Of a stretch of 51,145 nucleotides of DNA, positions 18,402-25,790 are shown piece after piece. Position 1 is the stretch's first letter. Each line of letters opens with the position of its first letter. Source of the stretch: an uncultured bacterium (lineage in GTDB: Bacteria; Bacteroidota; Ignavibacteria; Kapaibacteriales; UBA2268). The DNA lies in assembly GCA_937875295.1 (NCBI GenBank), contig CALLXS010000013.1, positions 1-51,145 of the forward strand, in the 5' to 3' direction. Under the pieces are notes generated by a model, which was not told the origin of the DNA, did not search any database, and saw only the letters and a list, made by a program, of their open reading frames with translations. Both the position numbers and the translations under genes were made by a program.

Positions 18402-19409
18402 TTAATTAAATTTTAAGCTACCAAGCATTTTAGTAAATGCTGGTCTATATGATGCAGCTTCTGGTTTGTAATAAGTAGCAAAAACTTTATATAATTTATC
18501 GCCAATTACCACAAAATATAGTTTTGAATCAAGATCTTTTTTAGCAATATTGATTAATCCAGCAGGTTTGCCACCTAATGTAGTTTTTGAAGCTTTGCCT
18601 AATTTTTCATTTTGCTTTAAAATATCATCTAGAGAATTTTTCTTTGAATCTTCAGAAGTAATAGAAATAGCACAATCAGCACGTCTATCGCCACTAATTG
18701 AATATTTTGCTCCACTACCACTTAATGTGAAGTTATCAGGGATAGAAATAGAGAAACCATTACCGCTTACATTTTTAAATGTTGTAGATGGTGGATCTGC
18801 TTCTTTTAAAATTGTTTTCTTTGTATTATCTGGTTTTACTCCTACTTTCACACTTTTTAATATTTCTTGAAATTTAGGTTTTAAAGTCTCATATTGATCT
18901 CCAATTACTTCAGTAGTGATTACAGTTACTAATTGAGAATCTTTAGTAACGATATACATATCGCCAGCAAGGTTAGACACTTTATATGGGAAAGAATATG
19001 ATAATTTCACAGCAGGAAGTCCATCTATAGTAACATTTTCTGGAGTTTTATAAGTCTCGGGACTATAAACTTTTTGGTTTTCAATAAATGCTTCCATAGT
19101 AACTGTATCTTGTTTTTTTATAGTAACAAAATCAATTTTAGCGCCTGGAATGTCTTCTTCATTAAGTACTCTACCCATATTCAAGAATTCAGTTCTTGCT
19201 TCAGAAGATGAATAAGTAATAAATCTTGAGCCAGCTTCACTTGCTTTTACCCATCCTTTAGGGTAAGTAAGTTCCATTTGAGTAACAGGATCTTGATATT
19301 TATCAAATTCTGTAATTTCAGGGGCTTTTACTTTGTTGTCTTCACCACAGCTAACTAGAATAATTGCAGAAAATGCAATTAAAAATAACTGTACTAATTG
19401 TCTTTTCAT
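18402..19409 (-). CDS. Lipoprotein with two PsbP/Mog1-like domains
   Basis: The signal is MKRQLVQLFLIAFSAIILVSC, with Cys21 as the lipidation site. I place the start at the ATG at 19409 rather than a TTG 15 bases upstream, because the GGAG ribosome binding site overlaps that TTG and is well spaced from the ATG. The mature protein appears to hold two similar alpha/beta domains. Each opens with a 'YPKGW' or 'SIPDNFTLSG' type strand and closes with a LKPKFQEILKSVKV or YRPAFTKMLGSLKFN helix, the pattern of the PsbP/Mog1 fold. The function is unknown; it is presumably anchored in an outer or inner membrane leaflet facing the periplasm. It is transcribed towards ftsZ as a single gene. Confidence 0.7.
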   Translation of the reverse strand: MKRQLVQLFLIAFSAIILVSCGEDNKVKAPEITEFDKYQDPVTQMELTYPKGWVKASEAGSRFITYSSSEARTEFLNMGRVLNEEDIPGAKIDFVTIKKQDTVTMEAFIENQKVYSPETYKTPENVTIDGLPAVKLSYSFPYKVSNLAGDMYIVTKDSQLVTVITTEVIGDQYETLKPKFQEILKSVKVGVKPDNTKKTILKEADPPSTTFKNVSGNGFSISIPDNFTLSGSGAKYSISGDRRADCAISITSEDSKKNSLDDILKQNEKLGKASKTTLGGKPAGLINIAKKDLDSKLYFVVIGDKLYKVFATYYKPEAASYRPAFTKMLGSLKFN

Positions 19410-19583
19410 TTTGTTAATCTCCAAATGATTGAAAAATTATTTATTAAATTATTAGAAAGTCAATGTTTGATGTAATTGATTTTTTTTAAAAATCAGAAAA
19501 TAAAAAATTCTTTAAATAAATGTAAACTTAATTTTATTTAAATTATTGTGTAATCATTAAAAAGCAAAAAATAAAATTGATTT

Positions 19584-19982
19584 TTATCTTGGTGCTCCAT
19601 CCTTTATCCATCTGGCTAAACCAATTAATTGCTCAGTGTTTACTCTATAATCAACTATAAGAGAATGAGGCACTTCTCGGCGTATAATTTTTATTAATAG
19701 GCTATTATCGGGGTCGCCTTTGCGAATCATAAGTCCACCATACGACATTAATAGTTGTTCATAAGAATCGAGGATGATATTTGCTTTCCTATCCATTAAA
19801 TTATGACATCCCGGAGCATTACAAGCGAATCTTAATAATGGCTCGACATGCTGAGTATAAGTAATGTTACTTTCAGGAAAAATAATTTCCTCAGGATTAG
19901 AAATAGCATTATCCATACAAGCATAAAGCAAAATCAAAGGAATGATACCTAAAATTGCAATTCTAATTATATTATTTTTCAT
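19584..19982 (-). CDS. Small lipoprotein with a cytochrome-like CX4CH motif
   Basis: 132-residue protein with a lipobox (LLYAC, Cys22). It then has YTQHVEPLLRFACNAPGCHN, in which Cys54, Cys59 and His60 form a CX4CH motif. It ends in LDSYEQLLMSYGGLMIRKGDP, then PDNSLLIKIIRRE and LIGLARWIKDGAPR. This layout (an N-terminal 'V-x-P-[LI]-[LF]... C...CH', then 'G.P..S.L...I' and a final 'W I..GA') is that of planctomycete-type cytochrome c (PSCyt) domains, which usually carry CXXCH. Heme attachment through CX4CH is uncertain, and it may be a non-heme relative. It lies 36 bp downstream of panB and may be co-transcribed with it, with no obvious functional link. Confidence 0.65.
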   Translation of the reverse strand: MKNNIIRIAILGIIPLILLYACMDNAISNPEEIIFPESNITYTQHVEPLLRFACNAPGCHNLMDRKANIILDSYEQLLMSYGGLMIRKGDPDNSLLIKIIRREVPHSLIVDYRVNTEQLIGLARWIKDGAPR

Positions 19983-20018
19983 TTTTATATATAAAATATT
20001 ATTAAGAACTTGGTATAG

Positions 20019-20873
20019 TTAATAACTTTCTTCTACTGACGGAAATTTGCCATTTTTTACATCATCGCAATATTGAGAGAAAGCATTTTTAATGATTTCG
20101 TTTAAATTTGCATATTGTCTTACAAATCTTGGTCTAAAGTCAATTGTGAGTCCTAGCATATCGGAATATACTAAAATTTGCCCATCGCAATGTGGTCCGG
20201 CACCAATTCCGATTGTAGGAATTTTAAGCGAGTTAGTTACCTCTTCAGCAAGTTTGTAAGGAATTTTTTCAAGAACAACTGCAAAAGCACCTGCATTTTC
20301 TAAATTTTTAGCATCTTCAAGAATTTTTTTAGCTTCATCAGAATCTTTGCCACGAGCTCTGTAGGAGCCGAATTTGTTAATGCTCTGTGGTGTTAATCCT
20401 AAATGTCCCATACAAGGTATTCCTGCTTCATTGAGTCTCTCTACTGCATTTAGGACACTTAGACTCGCTCCTTCGAGTTTTAGCGCTTCGCAGCCTGATT
20501 CTTTCATAATGCGACCGGCATTTTCAAAGGCAGAATCAGCAGAAACTTGATAGCTCATAAATGGCATATCAGATACAATAAGTGGGCGTTTTGTACCTCT
20601 TAAGACAGCCTTAGTATGATAGATTATTTCCTCAATCGTGACAGGGATTGTGGTTTCTCTACCTTGTACTACATTTGCGACAGAATCGCCAATTAGAATT
20701 AAATCAATACCTGATTCATCTAATATTTTTCCGATAAGAGCATCATAGCCAGTTAAGCATGATATCTTAATATTTGCATCTTTCATTTCTTGCAGACGCA
20801 AAGTAGTAATTTTTTTAAATTTATTTTCGGTAGAACTAATTATTTTGCTATCATTATCCGATATGTATACCAT
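20019..20873 (-). CDS. panB: 3-methyl-2-oxobutanoate hydroxymethyltransferase
   Basis: Catalyses the first committed step of pantothenate synthesis, transferring hydroxymethyl from methylene-THF to 2-ketoisovalerate in the cytoplasm. The TIM-barrel signatures are all present: LTGYDALIGKILDESGIDLILIGDS (metal-binding Asp), VVQGRETTIPVTIEEIIYHT, SDMPFMSYQ, ALKLEGA, the hallmark GHLGLTPQSINKFGSYRARG, the catalytic Glu in VLEKIPYKLAEEVT, and TIGIGAGPHCDGQILVYSDMLGL. The length of 284 residues is slightly above the 264 of E. coli because of an N-terminal extension. It has its own well-formed promoter (20914-20945). The distance from coaE (25791) is too great for an operon, though both serve CoA synthesis. 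Confidence 0.96.
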   Translation of the reverse strand: MVYISDNDSKIISSTENKFKKITTLRLQEMKDANIKISCLTGYDALIGKILDESGIDLILIGDSVANVVQGRETTIPVTIEEIIYHTKAVLRGTKRPLIVSDMPFMSYQVSADSAFENAGRIMKESGCEALKLEGASLSVLNAVERLNEAGIPCMGHLGLTPQSINKFGSYRARGKDSDEAKKILEDAKNLENAGAFAVVLEKIPYKLAEEVTNSLKIPTIGIGAGPHCDGQILVYSDMLGLTIDFRPRFVRQYANLNEIIKNAFSQYCDDVKNGKFPSVEESY

Positions 20874-20913
20874 ATTATTTAGCTATTATTTTTTTATAAA
20901 TATTAAATTTACG

Positions 20914-20945
20914 CAAAATTAAGAAAGTAAGCGGTAGAAATCAAA
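20914..20945 (-). promoter_or_regulatory. panB promoter, Bacteroidota type
   Basis: On the minus strand, TTTG (20945-20942) is followed after exactly 20 bp by TAATTTTG (20921-20914). This matches the Bacteroidota primary sigma consensus TTTG-N19-23-TAnnTTTG. The panB ATG lies about 40 bp downstream. Both boxes and the spacing agree, so this is one of the two best promoters in the window. Confidence 0.6.
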
Positions 20946-21116
20946 TATTTTATTATTTGACTAATTAAAATTACGAAAAAATAATTATTAATTTAAAAAA
21001 TTAGTTTTTGTAAAATATTTTTATTAATTTTATTTTCTTGATTTCAAAAATATAATATCTTGAAATAAGAGTTAAATAGTTAATCGTTTTTTTTATATAT
21101 GTAAAGCAATTTTAGA

Positions 21117-22256
21117 TTGGAAAATACTACTTCAATTGAAAGTAAATATAAATTTACTGATGATATTAATAGAGCCTTGGATATCTTCAGAGGTAAAGAT
21201 TTGCGAAAAATTGACTTATTATGCGAAGATTGCAAAAACCTGAAGAATGAAGATGCTAAATCCTTTAACGCAGCTGCAATAAAGTATATTGATGATAAAA
21301 ATGTAGCATTTAGAAATATTTTAATCGAAATTCTCCAAACTACTATTAAGTATTCTCCTGAGTTGATAGAAGAGAATTATTCATATTCATATAATGACTT
21401 TCGAAGAAATTTAGTTGATATTACTATTTTTACTAAGGACGAAATTATTAAACAATTTCTGATGAAAGTAATTCATATCGATAAATCTTCTACAGTTAGA
21501 AGTTCAATATATGAATCAATGATAAATTATAATGATGATATAGATGTTCTTAATTTGTTAATTGAGCGGTATTCTAAAGAAGTAGAATTAGATTTGCTGA
21601 TTATTCAATTATTATCGAATTTCGATTTCCCGAAATGTGAGGAATTTTTATTTACAATATTAAATAAATCTACCGATAGACATAAAATCCTAATGGTTCT
21701 TTATTCTCTCGAGAAAATAGCTCATAAAAGCGAAACAGTTGAATTTTTAATCAAGAACATTAATAAATATGAGTCAATTTTGCATCCATTTATTCTTAAA
21801 GCAATTGTAAAAATTGTCGATAATAATAGCATTGATTTATATTCAATTTCTTCAGGCAAAATAAATAATTTACAAGAGCTGTCATCATCTCTGCTTGCGG
21901 AATATGACGAAGAAAATTATTATATATATTTGAGAATTAATGAAGATAGAATACATTTATTAAAAATCGATTTCCTTGTGCAAATCTTTACGAGCCTGAG
22001 CGCTAGGAGCATTAAAATAGTGATTTTAAGCTTAGTAAATAATTTACATCTTAAAATATTAGAAAATCTATTTAAGATGTATTTTGAAAAAACAAAAAAC
22101 GTGTTTAATGTAATAGGTTTGCAGGAAATATTATTAGAACAATTTGATAAATTTGAAGTGCTGTTAAAAAATTTAAAATACATTATAGAACAAGAATTAG
22201 ATAATACAGAATATAGTAATAATGCGACAATTAGAGAACTTTTAAGTTTATTTTAA
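21117..22256 (+). CDS. Alpha-helical repeat protein heading a chemotaxis operon
   Basis: 379 residues with no signal peptide or membrane segment, so cytoplasmic. The sequence is almost entirely amphipathic helices in a HEAT-like repeat pattern, for example FLMKVIHIDKSSTVRSSIYE, LLIIQLLSNFDFPKCEEFLF and HPFILKAIVKIVDNNSI. The start is TTG at 21117; an in-frame stop at 21102 rules out extension and no ATG occurs early, so the exact start is uncertain. No enzyme motif is seen. It is 31 bp upstream of cheR in a run of six same-strand genes ending at 25777. Helical-repeat proteins next to cheR may serve as scaffolds; that role here is inference. I do not recognise the family precisely. Confidence 0.7.
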   Translation: MENTTSIESKYKFTDDINRALDIFRGKDLRKIDLLCEDCKNLKNEDAKSFNAAAIKYIDDKNVAFRNILIEILQTTIKYSPELIEENYSYSYNDFRRNLVDITIFTKDEIIKQFLMKVIHIDKSSTVRSSIYESMINYNDDIDVLNLLIERYSKEVELDLLIIQLLSNFDFPKCEEFLFTILNKSTDRHKILMVLYSLEKIAHKSETVEFLIKNINKYESILHPFILKAIVKIVDNNSIDLYSISSGKINNLQELSSSLLAEYDEENYYIYLRINEDRIHLLKIDFLVQIFTSLSARSIKIVILSLVNNLHLKILENLFKMYFEKTKNVFNVIGLQEILLEQFDKFEVLLKNLKYIIEQELDNTEYSNNATIRELLSLF

Positions 22257-22287
22257 TCTATGAACTTAATTATAGGATGATAAAGTT

Positions 22288-23142
22288 ATGGCAGACGAGA
22301 AATTAATAAAAGATTTAGAACTAAGCGATAAGACCTTTAATGAATTTAGGGATTTTATTTATGAGTTAACTGGACTATATTTTAGTGTCGAAAAGCGTAT
22401 TATATTAACTCGAAAATTAAAAAATAGAATTGTAAAATTAGGTTTAAATTCATTCGAACAATATTTACATATTTTAAGAACTCAGAACATTAAGCAAGAA
22501 ATTAATTTTTTATTTGAAGCAATTACTATTAACGAATCATATTTCTTTAGGAATGAATTACAATTTCATTCTTTTTATAAATTTATAATTCCTGATATTT
22601 TAGGAAGTAAAGCTAATGATAATATAATTAGAGTATGGAGTTCAGCTTGCTCTACAGGCGAAGAAGCATACACTATTGCCATGATTTTCCAAGAGAAAAT
22701 TAAACCTTTATTCCCGGAGTTACAATTACAAGTAATTGGTAGCGATATAAATAATTCATCATTAGAATTTGCTAGAAAAGGAACCTATCAGCACTATTCT
22801 ATTCAAAATGTCCCAGAATTATATTTAAAAAAATATTTTTTGCAACAAGGGAATAATTATATTGTCTCTGATGAAATTAAGAAATTAGTTAGATTTATTA
22901 ATATTAATATCTATAATGATAAACAAATTAATAATGTGAGGAATTGTGACGTTATCTTTTCATGTAATGTCATGATTTATTATGATTTATCCTCAAGGAA
23001 AATTATCGTCAATAATTTATATAATTCTCTAAATAAAAATGGTTACTTATTTATAGGTTATACTGAATCATTGCATGGAATATCTAAATCATTTAAATTA
23101 GTCCACCTACCGCAAGCATTAGCTTATAAAAAAGAATATTGA
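22288..23142 (+). CDS. cheR: Chemotaxis protein methyltransferase CheR
   Basis: Methylates glutamates of chemoreceptors using S-adenosylmethionine. The N-terminal all-helical domain (about residues 10-75) is followed by the catalytic domain: TINESYFFRNELQF (conserved Arg of the FFR motif), RVWSSACSTGEEAYTIAMIF (SAM-binding loop), QVIGSDINNSSLEFARKG, and DVIFSCNVMIYYD. In most CheR proteins the last segment reads CRNVxIYF; here Arg is replaced by Cys, a departure to note. The end (GYLFIGYTESLHG, then FKLVHLPQALAYKK) is typical. The length of 284 residues is normal. TGATG couples it to the next gene. No receptor, CheA or CheB gene is in the window. Confidence 0.95.
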   Translation: MADEKLIKDLELSDKTFNEFRDFIYELTGLYFSVEKRIILTRKLKNRIVKLGLNSFEQYLHILRTQNIKQEINFLFEAITINESYFFRNELQFHSFYKFIIPDILGSKANDNIIRVWSSACSTGEEAYTIAMIFQEKIKPLFPELQLQVIGSDINNSSLEFARKGTYQHYSIQNVPELYLKKYFLQQGNNYIVSDEIKKLVRFININIYNDKQINNVRNCDVIFSCNVMIYYDLSSRKIIVNNLYNSLNKNGYLFIGYTESLHGISKSFKLVHLPQALAYKKEY

Positions 23143-23531
23143 TGGAAAATACCAAAGCTAAAGATTATTGTATATTAGTAGTTGAAGATTCGCCTTCAAT
23201 GAGGAAATATATCGCATTATCTCTGAAATTATACGGATATAAATTAATTCTTGCAGTAGATGGTATGGATGCTTTAGAGAAAATCACAGGAAAAAAAGTT
23301 GATTTAATTATTACTGACCTAAATATGCCAAATATGGATGGTTTTGAATTAATTAAAAGAATAAGAAGATTAGAGGAATTCGAAAAATTGCCGATAATTG
23401 TATTATCTTCTTTGTCAGAGACATACGATATTAAAGAAAGCATTAGAATCGGAGCTAATACTTATATTCTAAAACCTTTTAATATCGAAGTCATACAATC
23501 GGAAGTACAAAAATTAATTGGAATTAAATAA
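23142..23531 (+). CDS. CheY-like single-domain response regulator (first copy)
   Basis: 129-residue receiver domain with all conserved positions: acidic pair Glu15-Asp16 (VVEDSPSMRK), phosphoacceptor Asp59 in LIITDLNMPNMDGFEL, the Ser/Thr switch in IIVLSSLSE, and Lys in YILKPF. The ATG at 23142 overlaps the cheR stop by one base (TGATG) and is preferred to the in-frame TTG three bases earlier. Lacking an output domain, it acts by binding a partner once phosphorylated. It differs clearly from the second copy at 23609 (Glu-Asp instead of Asp-Asp, no WNMPNM), so it may be a regulatory or sink partner rather than the motor-binding CheY. Confidence 0.93.
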   Translation: MENTKAKDYCILVVEDSPSMRKYIALSLKLYGYKLILAVDGMDALEKITGKKVDLIITDLNMPNMDGFELIKRIRRLEEFEKLPIIVLSSLSETYDIKESIRIGANTYILKPFNIEVIQSEVQKLIGIK

Positions 23532-23608
23532 TAATTTGCAATTATTTATAATTATATTAAATAATAATATTATTCAGCAAATAAATATAAAAAATAAAGG
23601 AAAATAAC

Positions 23609-23986
23609 GTGAAATTTTTAGTGGTTGATGATTCCCCTACTATGAGAAGAATAGTAATCAATGCTTTAAAAACATTCGGACACAACGATATAGTAGAAGC
23701 AGAAGATGGGCAAGATGCTTTAAATAAACTTTTAGCAGAAAGCTTTGAATTTGTAATTACTGACTGGAATATGCCTAATATGACAGGACTCGAGCTAACG
23801 AAAGCCATTCGCTCAACTGATTCTCTTAAGAATTTACCAATTTTGATGGTTACTACAAGAGGCTTAAAGCAAGATATCATCGAAGCACTTCAAGCTAAAG
23901 TAAATAATTATGTGGTAAAACCATTTACTCCTCAAGTATTGAAAGAAAAACTTGATGCTGTACTGAAAGCTGTGGGGTTAGCATAA
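23609..23986 (+). CDS. cheY: Chemotaxis response regulator CheY (second copy)
   Basis: 125-residue receiver domain closely following canonical CheY: Asp7-Asp8 (VVDDSPTMRRI), EAEDGQDALNKL, phosphoacceptor Asp52 in VITDWNMPNMTGLEL, Thr in ILMVTTRGLKQDIIEA, and Lys in NYVVKPFTPQVL. The start is GTG, supported by AAAGGAAAA just upstream. It lies 77 bp after the first CheY gene. The stop overlaps the ATG of the CheZ gene by one base, which matches their biochemical link: CheZ dephosphorylates CheY-P. This copy is the likelier switch- or motor-binding CheY. Confidence 0.95.
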   Translation: MKFLVVDDSPTMRRIVINALKTFGHNDIVEAEDGQDALNKLLAESFEFVITDWNMPNMTGLELTKAIRSTDSLKNLPILMVTTRGLKQDIIEALQAKVNNYVVKPFTPQVLKEKLDAVLKAVGLA

Positions 23987-25077
23987 TGAAAGGAAATGGT
24001 AATAAAATGAAAGAAATGGATTTATCACAATTATTAGGTAAAGCTGAAGAATTAAGAGCTTTGTTTGTACTTGGCCAGAGAGTAATTCCTTTTATTGAAG
24101 AAATTTTTATTTTTGTAAGCGAAATTAAACCTCTGCTCGACGAAATTAATATTTCTATAAAAGATAATTTGAAAAAAATGCCTAATGCTTCTAAACAACT
24201 TACTAAAGTTACTGAAGCTACTGAAATGGCAACTATTGAAATTATGGATATAGTCGATGGATTATTCTTTAAAAGTGATGTAATTTCTTCTAATATCAAT
24301 AAATTGACTGATATTAATAAGAATTCTGTTAATAATCCTTCAAATGTAATTAGCTTACTTTCTTCTGCTGTAGATAACGCTCAAGATGAAAATTTGGCTA
24401 AAGAATTGACTGATAAAATTGCAGACTACAAAAACAATAATGAAAGTGAATTTGATGCTACTGTCGGTAAAACTAATGACATTATCAATAGCATAAAAGA
24501 TGATTCTAATTCGATTATGATGGCTCTGCAAATGCAAGATATTACTACTCAACAAATTGCAGCAGTAAATAATTTGCTCGAGACAGTTCAAATAAAGTTA
24601 TCTCAAATTATTGAAAAATTCCAAAATAGCGATATTGGAGATTTAGTTGCTTCAGGTAATTTAAGTGGCTCTAATAATGAATCTACACAACATGCGAGCC
24701 CTACTAATGTGTCAAAAATGCACAGAGCAATTGCGTTCGATCCTGATGCAGTAGAATCTATCACTCAAAAAGAATTCCGCCAAAATAACGTTGATGAACT
24801 TATTAATAACTTCGATCCAGATGCTACTTATGCACAAGAAGAAGCCACAGAAGTTTCCTCAACTGATATAGACGCACTATTTGCTTCTAATAATGGAACT
24901 GCTGCTGAAGTTGAAAATACTCCATCAAATACCGAAAGCAATGATCCAATATCAGCAGACGACATAGATGCTTTATTCTCAGGTAATTCTAATCAAAATG
25001 ATGCTCCTGCTCAGGCTGCTGCCGATGATTTAACTGATTTTTCGCAAGATGATATAGATGCTTTATTTGGTAAATAG
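23986..25077 (+). CDS. cheZ: CheZ-type CheY-P phosphatase with three DIDALF tail motifs
   Basis: 363 residues. The N-terminal helix region and the long four-helix-bundle hairpin are predicted over about residues 10-215. The catalytic segment ALQMQDITTQQIAAVNNLL has Asp185 and Gln189 in the D-x3-Q spacing of E. coli CheZ Asp143/Gln147. The C-terminal third is acidic and disordered and holds TDIDALF (293-299), DDIDALF (325-331) and DDIDALF (355-361), spaced 30-31 residues apart, the last at the extreme C-terminus. In CheZ the extreme C-terminus binds CheY; FliM uses a similar SQxEIDALL peptide. Two FDPDA segments lie just before (about 248 and 273). Length is well above the 214 of E. coli. The ATG at 23986 overlaps the cheY stop; a second ATG at 24007 is possible. 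Confidence 0.88.
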   Translation: MKGNGNKMKEMDLSQLLGKAEELRALFVLGQRVIPFIEEIFIFVSEIKPLLDEINISIKDNLKKMPNASKQLTKVTEATEMATIEIMDIVDGLFFKSDVISSNINKLTDINKNSVNNPSNVISLLSSAVDNAQDENLAKELTDKIADYKNNNESEFDATVGKTNDIINSIKDDSNSIMMALQMQDITTQQIAAVNNLLETVQIKLSQIIEKFQNSDIGDLVASGNLSGSNNESTQHASPTNVSKMHRAIAFDPDAVESITQKEFRQNNVDELINNFDPDATYAQEEATEVSSTDIDALFASNNGTAAEVENTPSNTESNDPISADDIDALFSGNSNQNDAPAQAAADDLTDFSQDDIDALFGK

Positions 25078-25093
25078 ATCTTAGATTACTAAT

Positions 25094-25777
25094 ATGGGTA
25101 ATATACAAAAAGACCAAAAGTCAAAGGATTTTATTTTTGAAGCTAGTGACTTCGATCCTAAAGATGTCATTAATCAAACTGTTAACGACTATAAGTCTAA
25201 TAATGTCCAAAAAGTAAATACCCCTACTATAACCTCAGAAAATAATGTCGATGAAGACACAAGACATCATAAAAAAAAGAATTTTGATTTTGAAAATCAA
25301 TTAGTTAATCCTGATGCTGAAGAAAATTTTGAGGATTTTTTAGATCTTCCGGTTATTACCGGTAATTATAAAGGATTTAATAGAGCAAATAGAATTTCAT
25401 CTGATAAAATTATTAATTCAAGTAATTCAATTAATTTAGTTGATGTAGATTTTACAGATTCTAATTCACCTAAACATCATAAAGATGACTTTTCTACAAT
25501 TATAATTAACAAAGACCAAGAAAATAATGTGATTGGGATAGATGTAATTTGCCGGTGTGGAAATAAGACAAGAGTCAATTTTACTTTCGACGAAAAAGAA
25601 AATGAAATTAAGGTGGAAGGTTCAAATAAAGTAAAAGTCAAAGATCCGTCTTATGATCCAACTTCAATTGATGAAAATTTACCAAATCATATTTATGAAG
25701 CACCTACTAATATATTAGATGATGAAAATTATAATGAAAGTCTTTTGGAGAATATAGACGATAATAATATTGAATAG
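25094..25777 (+). CDS. Acidic protein of unknown function at the end of the chemotaxis operon
   Basis: 227 residues, rich in Asp, Asn, Glu and Lys, mostly disordered, with no signal peptide or membrane segment. Near the start it has EASDFDPKDVINQ, which resembles AFDPDAVESITQ in the CheZ encoded just before. The only structured-looking part is about residues 150-185 (NVIGIDVICRCGNKTRVNFTF), a beta-rich segment with a Cys-x-Cys-Gly pair. It begins 16 bp after the cheZ stop and is the last gene before a terminator. I do not recognise a family. Context suggests an accessory of the chemotaxis-type signalling set; that is inference. Confidence 0.75.
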   Translation: MGNIQKDQKSKDFIFEASDFDPKDVINQTVNDYKSNNVQKVNTPTITSENNVDEDTRHHKKKNFDFENQLVNPDAEENFEDFLDLPVITGNYKGFNRANRISSDKIINSSNSINLVDVDFTDSNSPKHHKDDFSTIIINKDQENNVIGIDVICRCGNKTRVNFTFDEKENEIKVEGSNKVKVKDPSYDPTSIDENLPNHIYEAPTNILDDENYNESLLENIDDNNIE

Positions 25778-25790
25778 AAATATACAGTAC

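Noticed and set aside
18550..18870. Plus-strand open frame of 106 codons inside the minus-strand lipoprotein gene
   Set aside because: It lies wholly antisense to a gene with a clear signal peptide and domain pattern; its translation has no recognisable motif and no ribosome binding site.
21050..21085. TTTCAA/TTGAAA inverted repeat upstream of the chemotaxis operon as an operator
   Set aside because: Six-base arms in such AT-rich sequence are expected by chance, and no regulator gene is adjacent.
23557..24299. Minus-strand frames of 107 and 124 codons across cheY and cheZ
   Set aside because: They arise from AT-rich codons of the conserved plus-strand receiver and phosphatase domains and show no family features.
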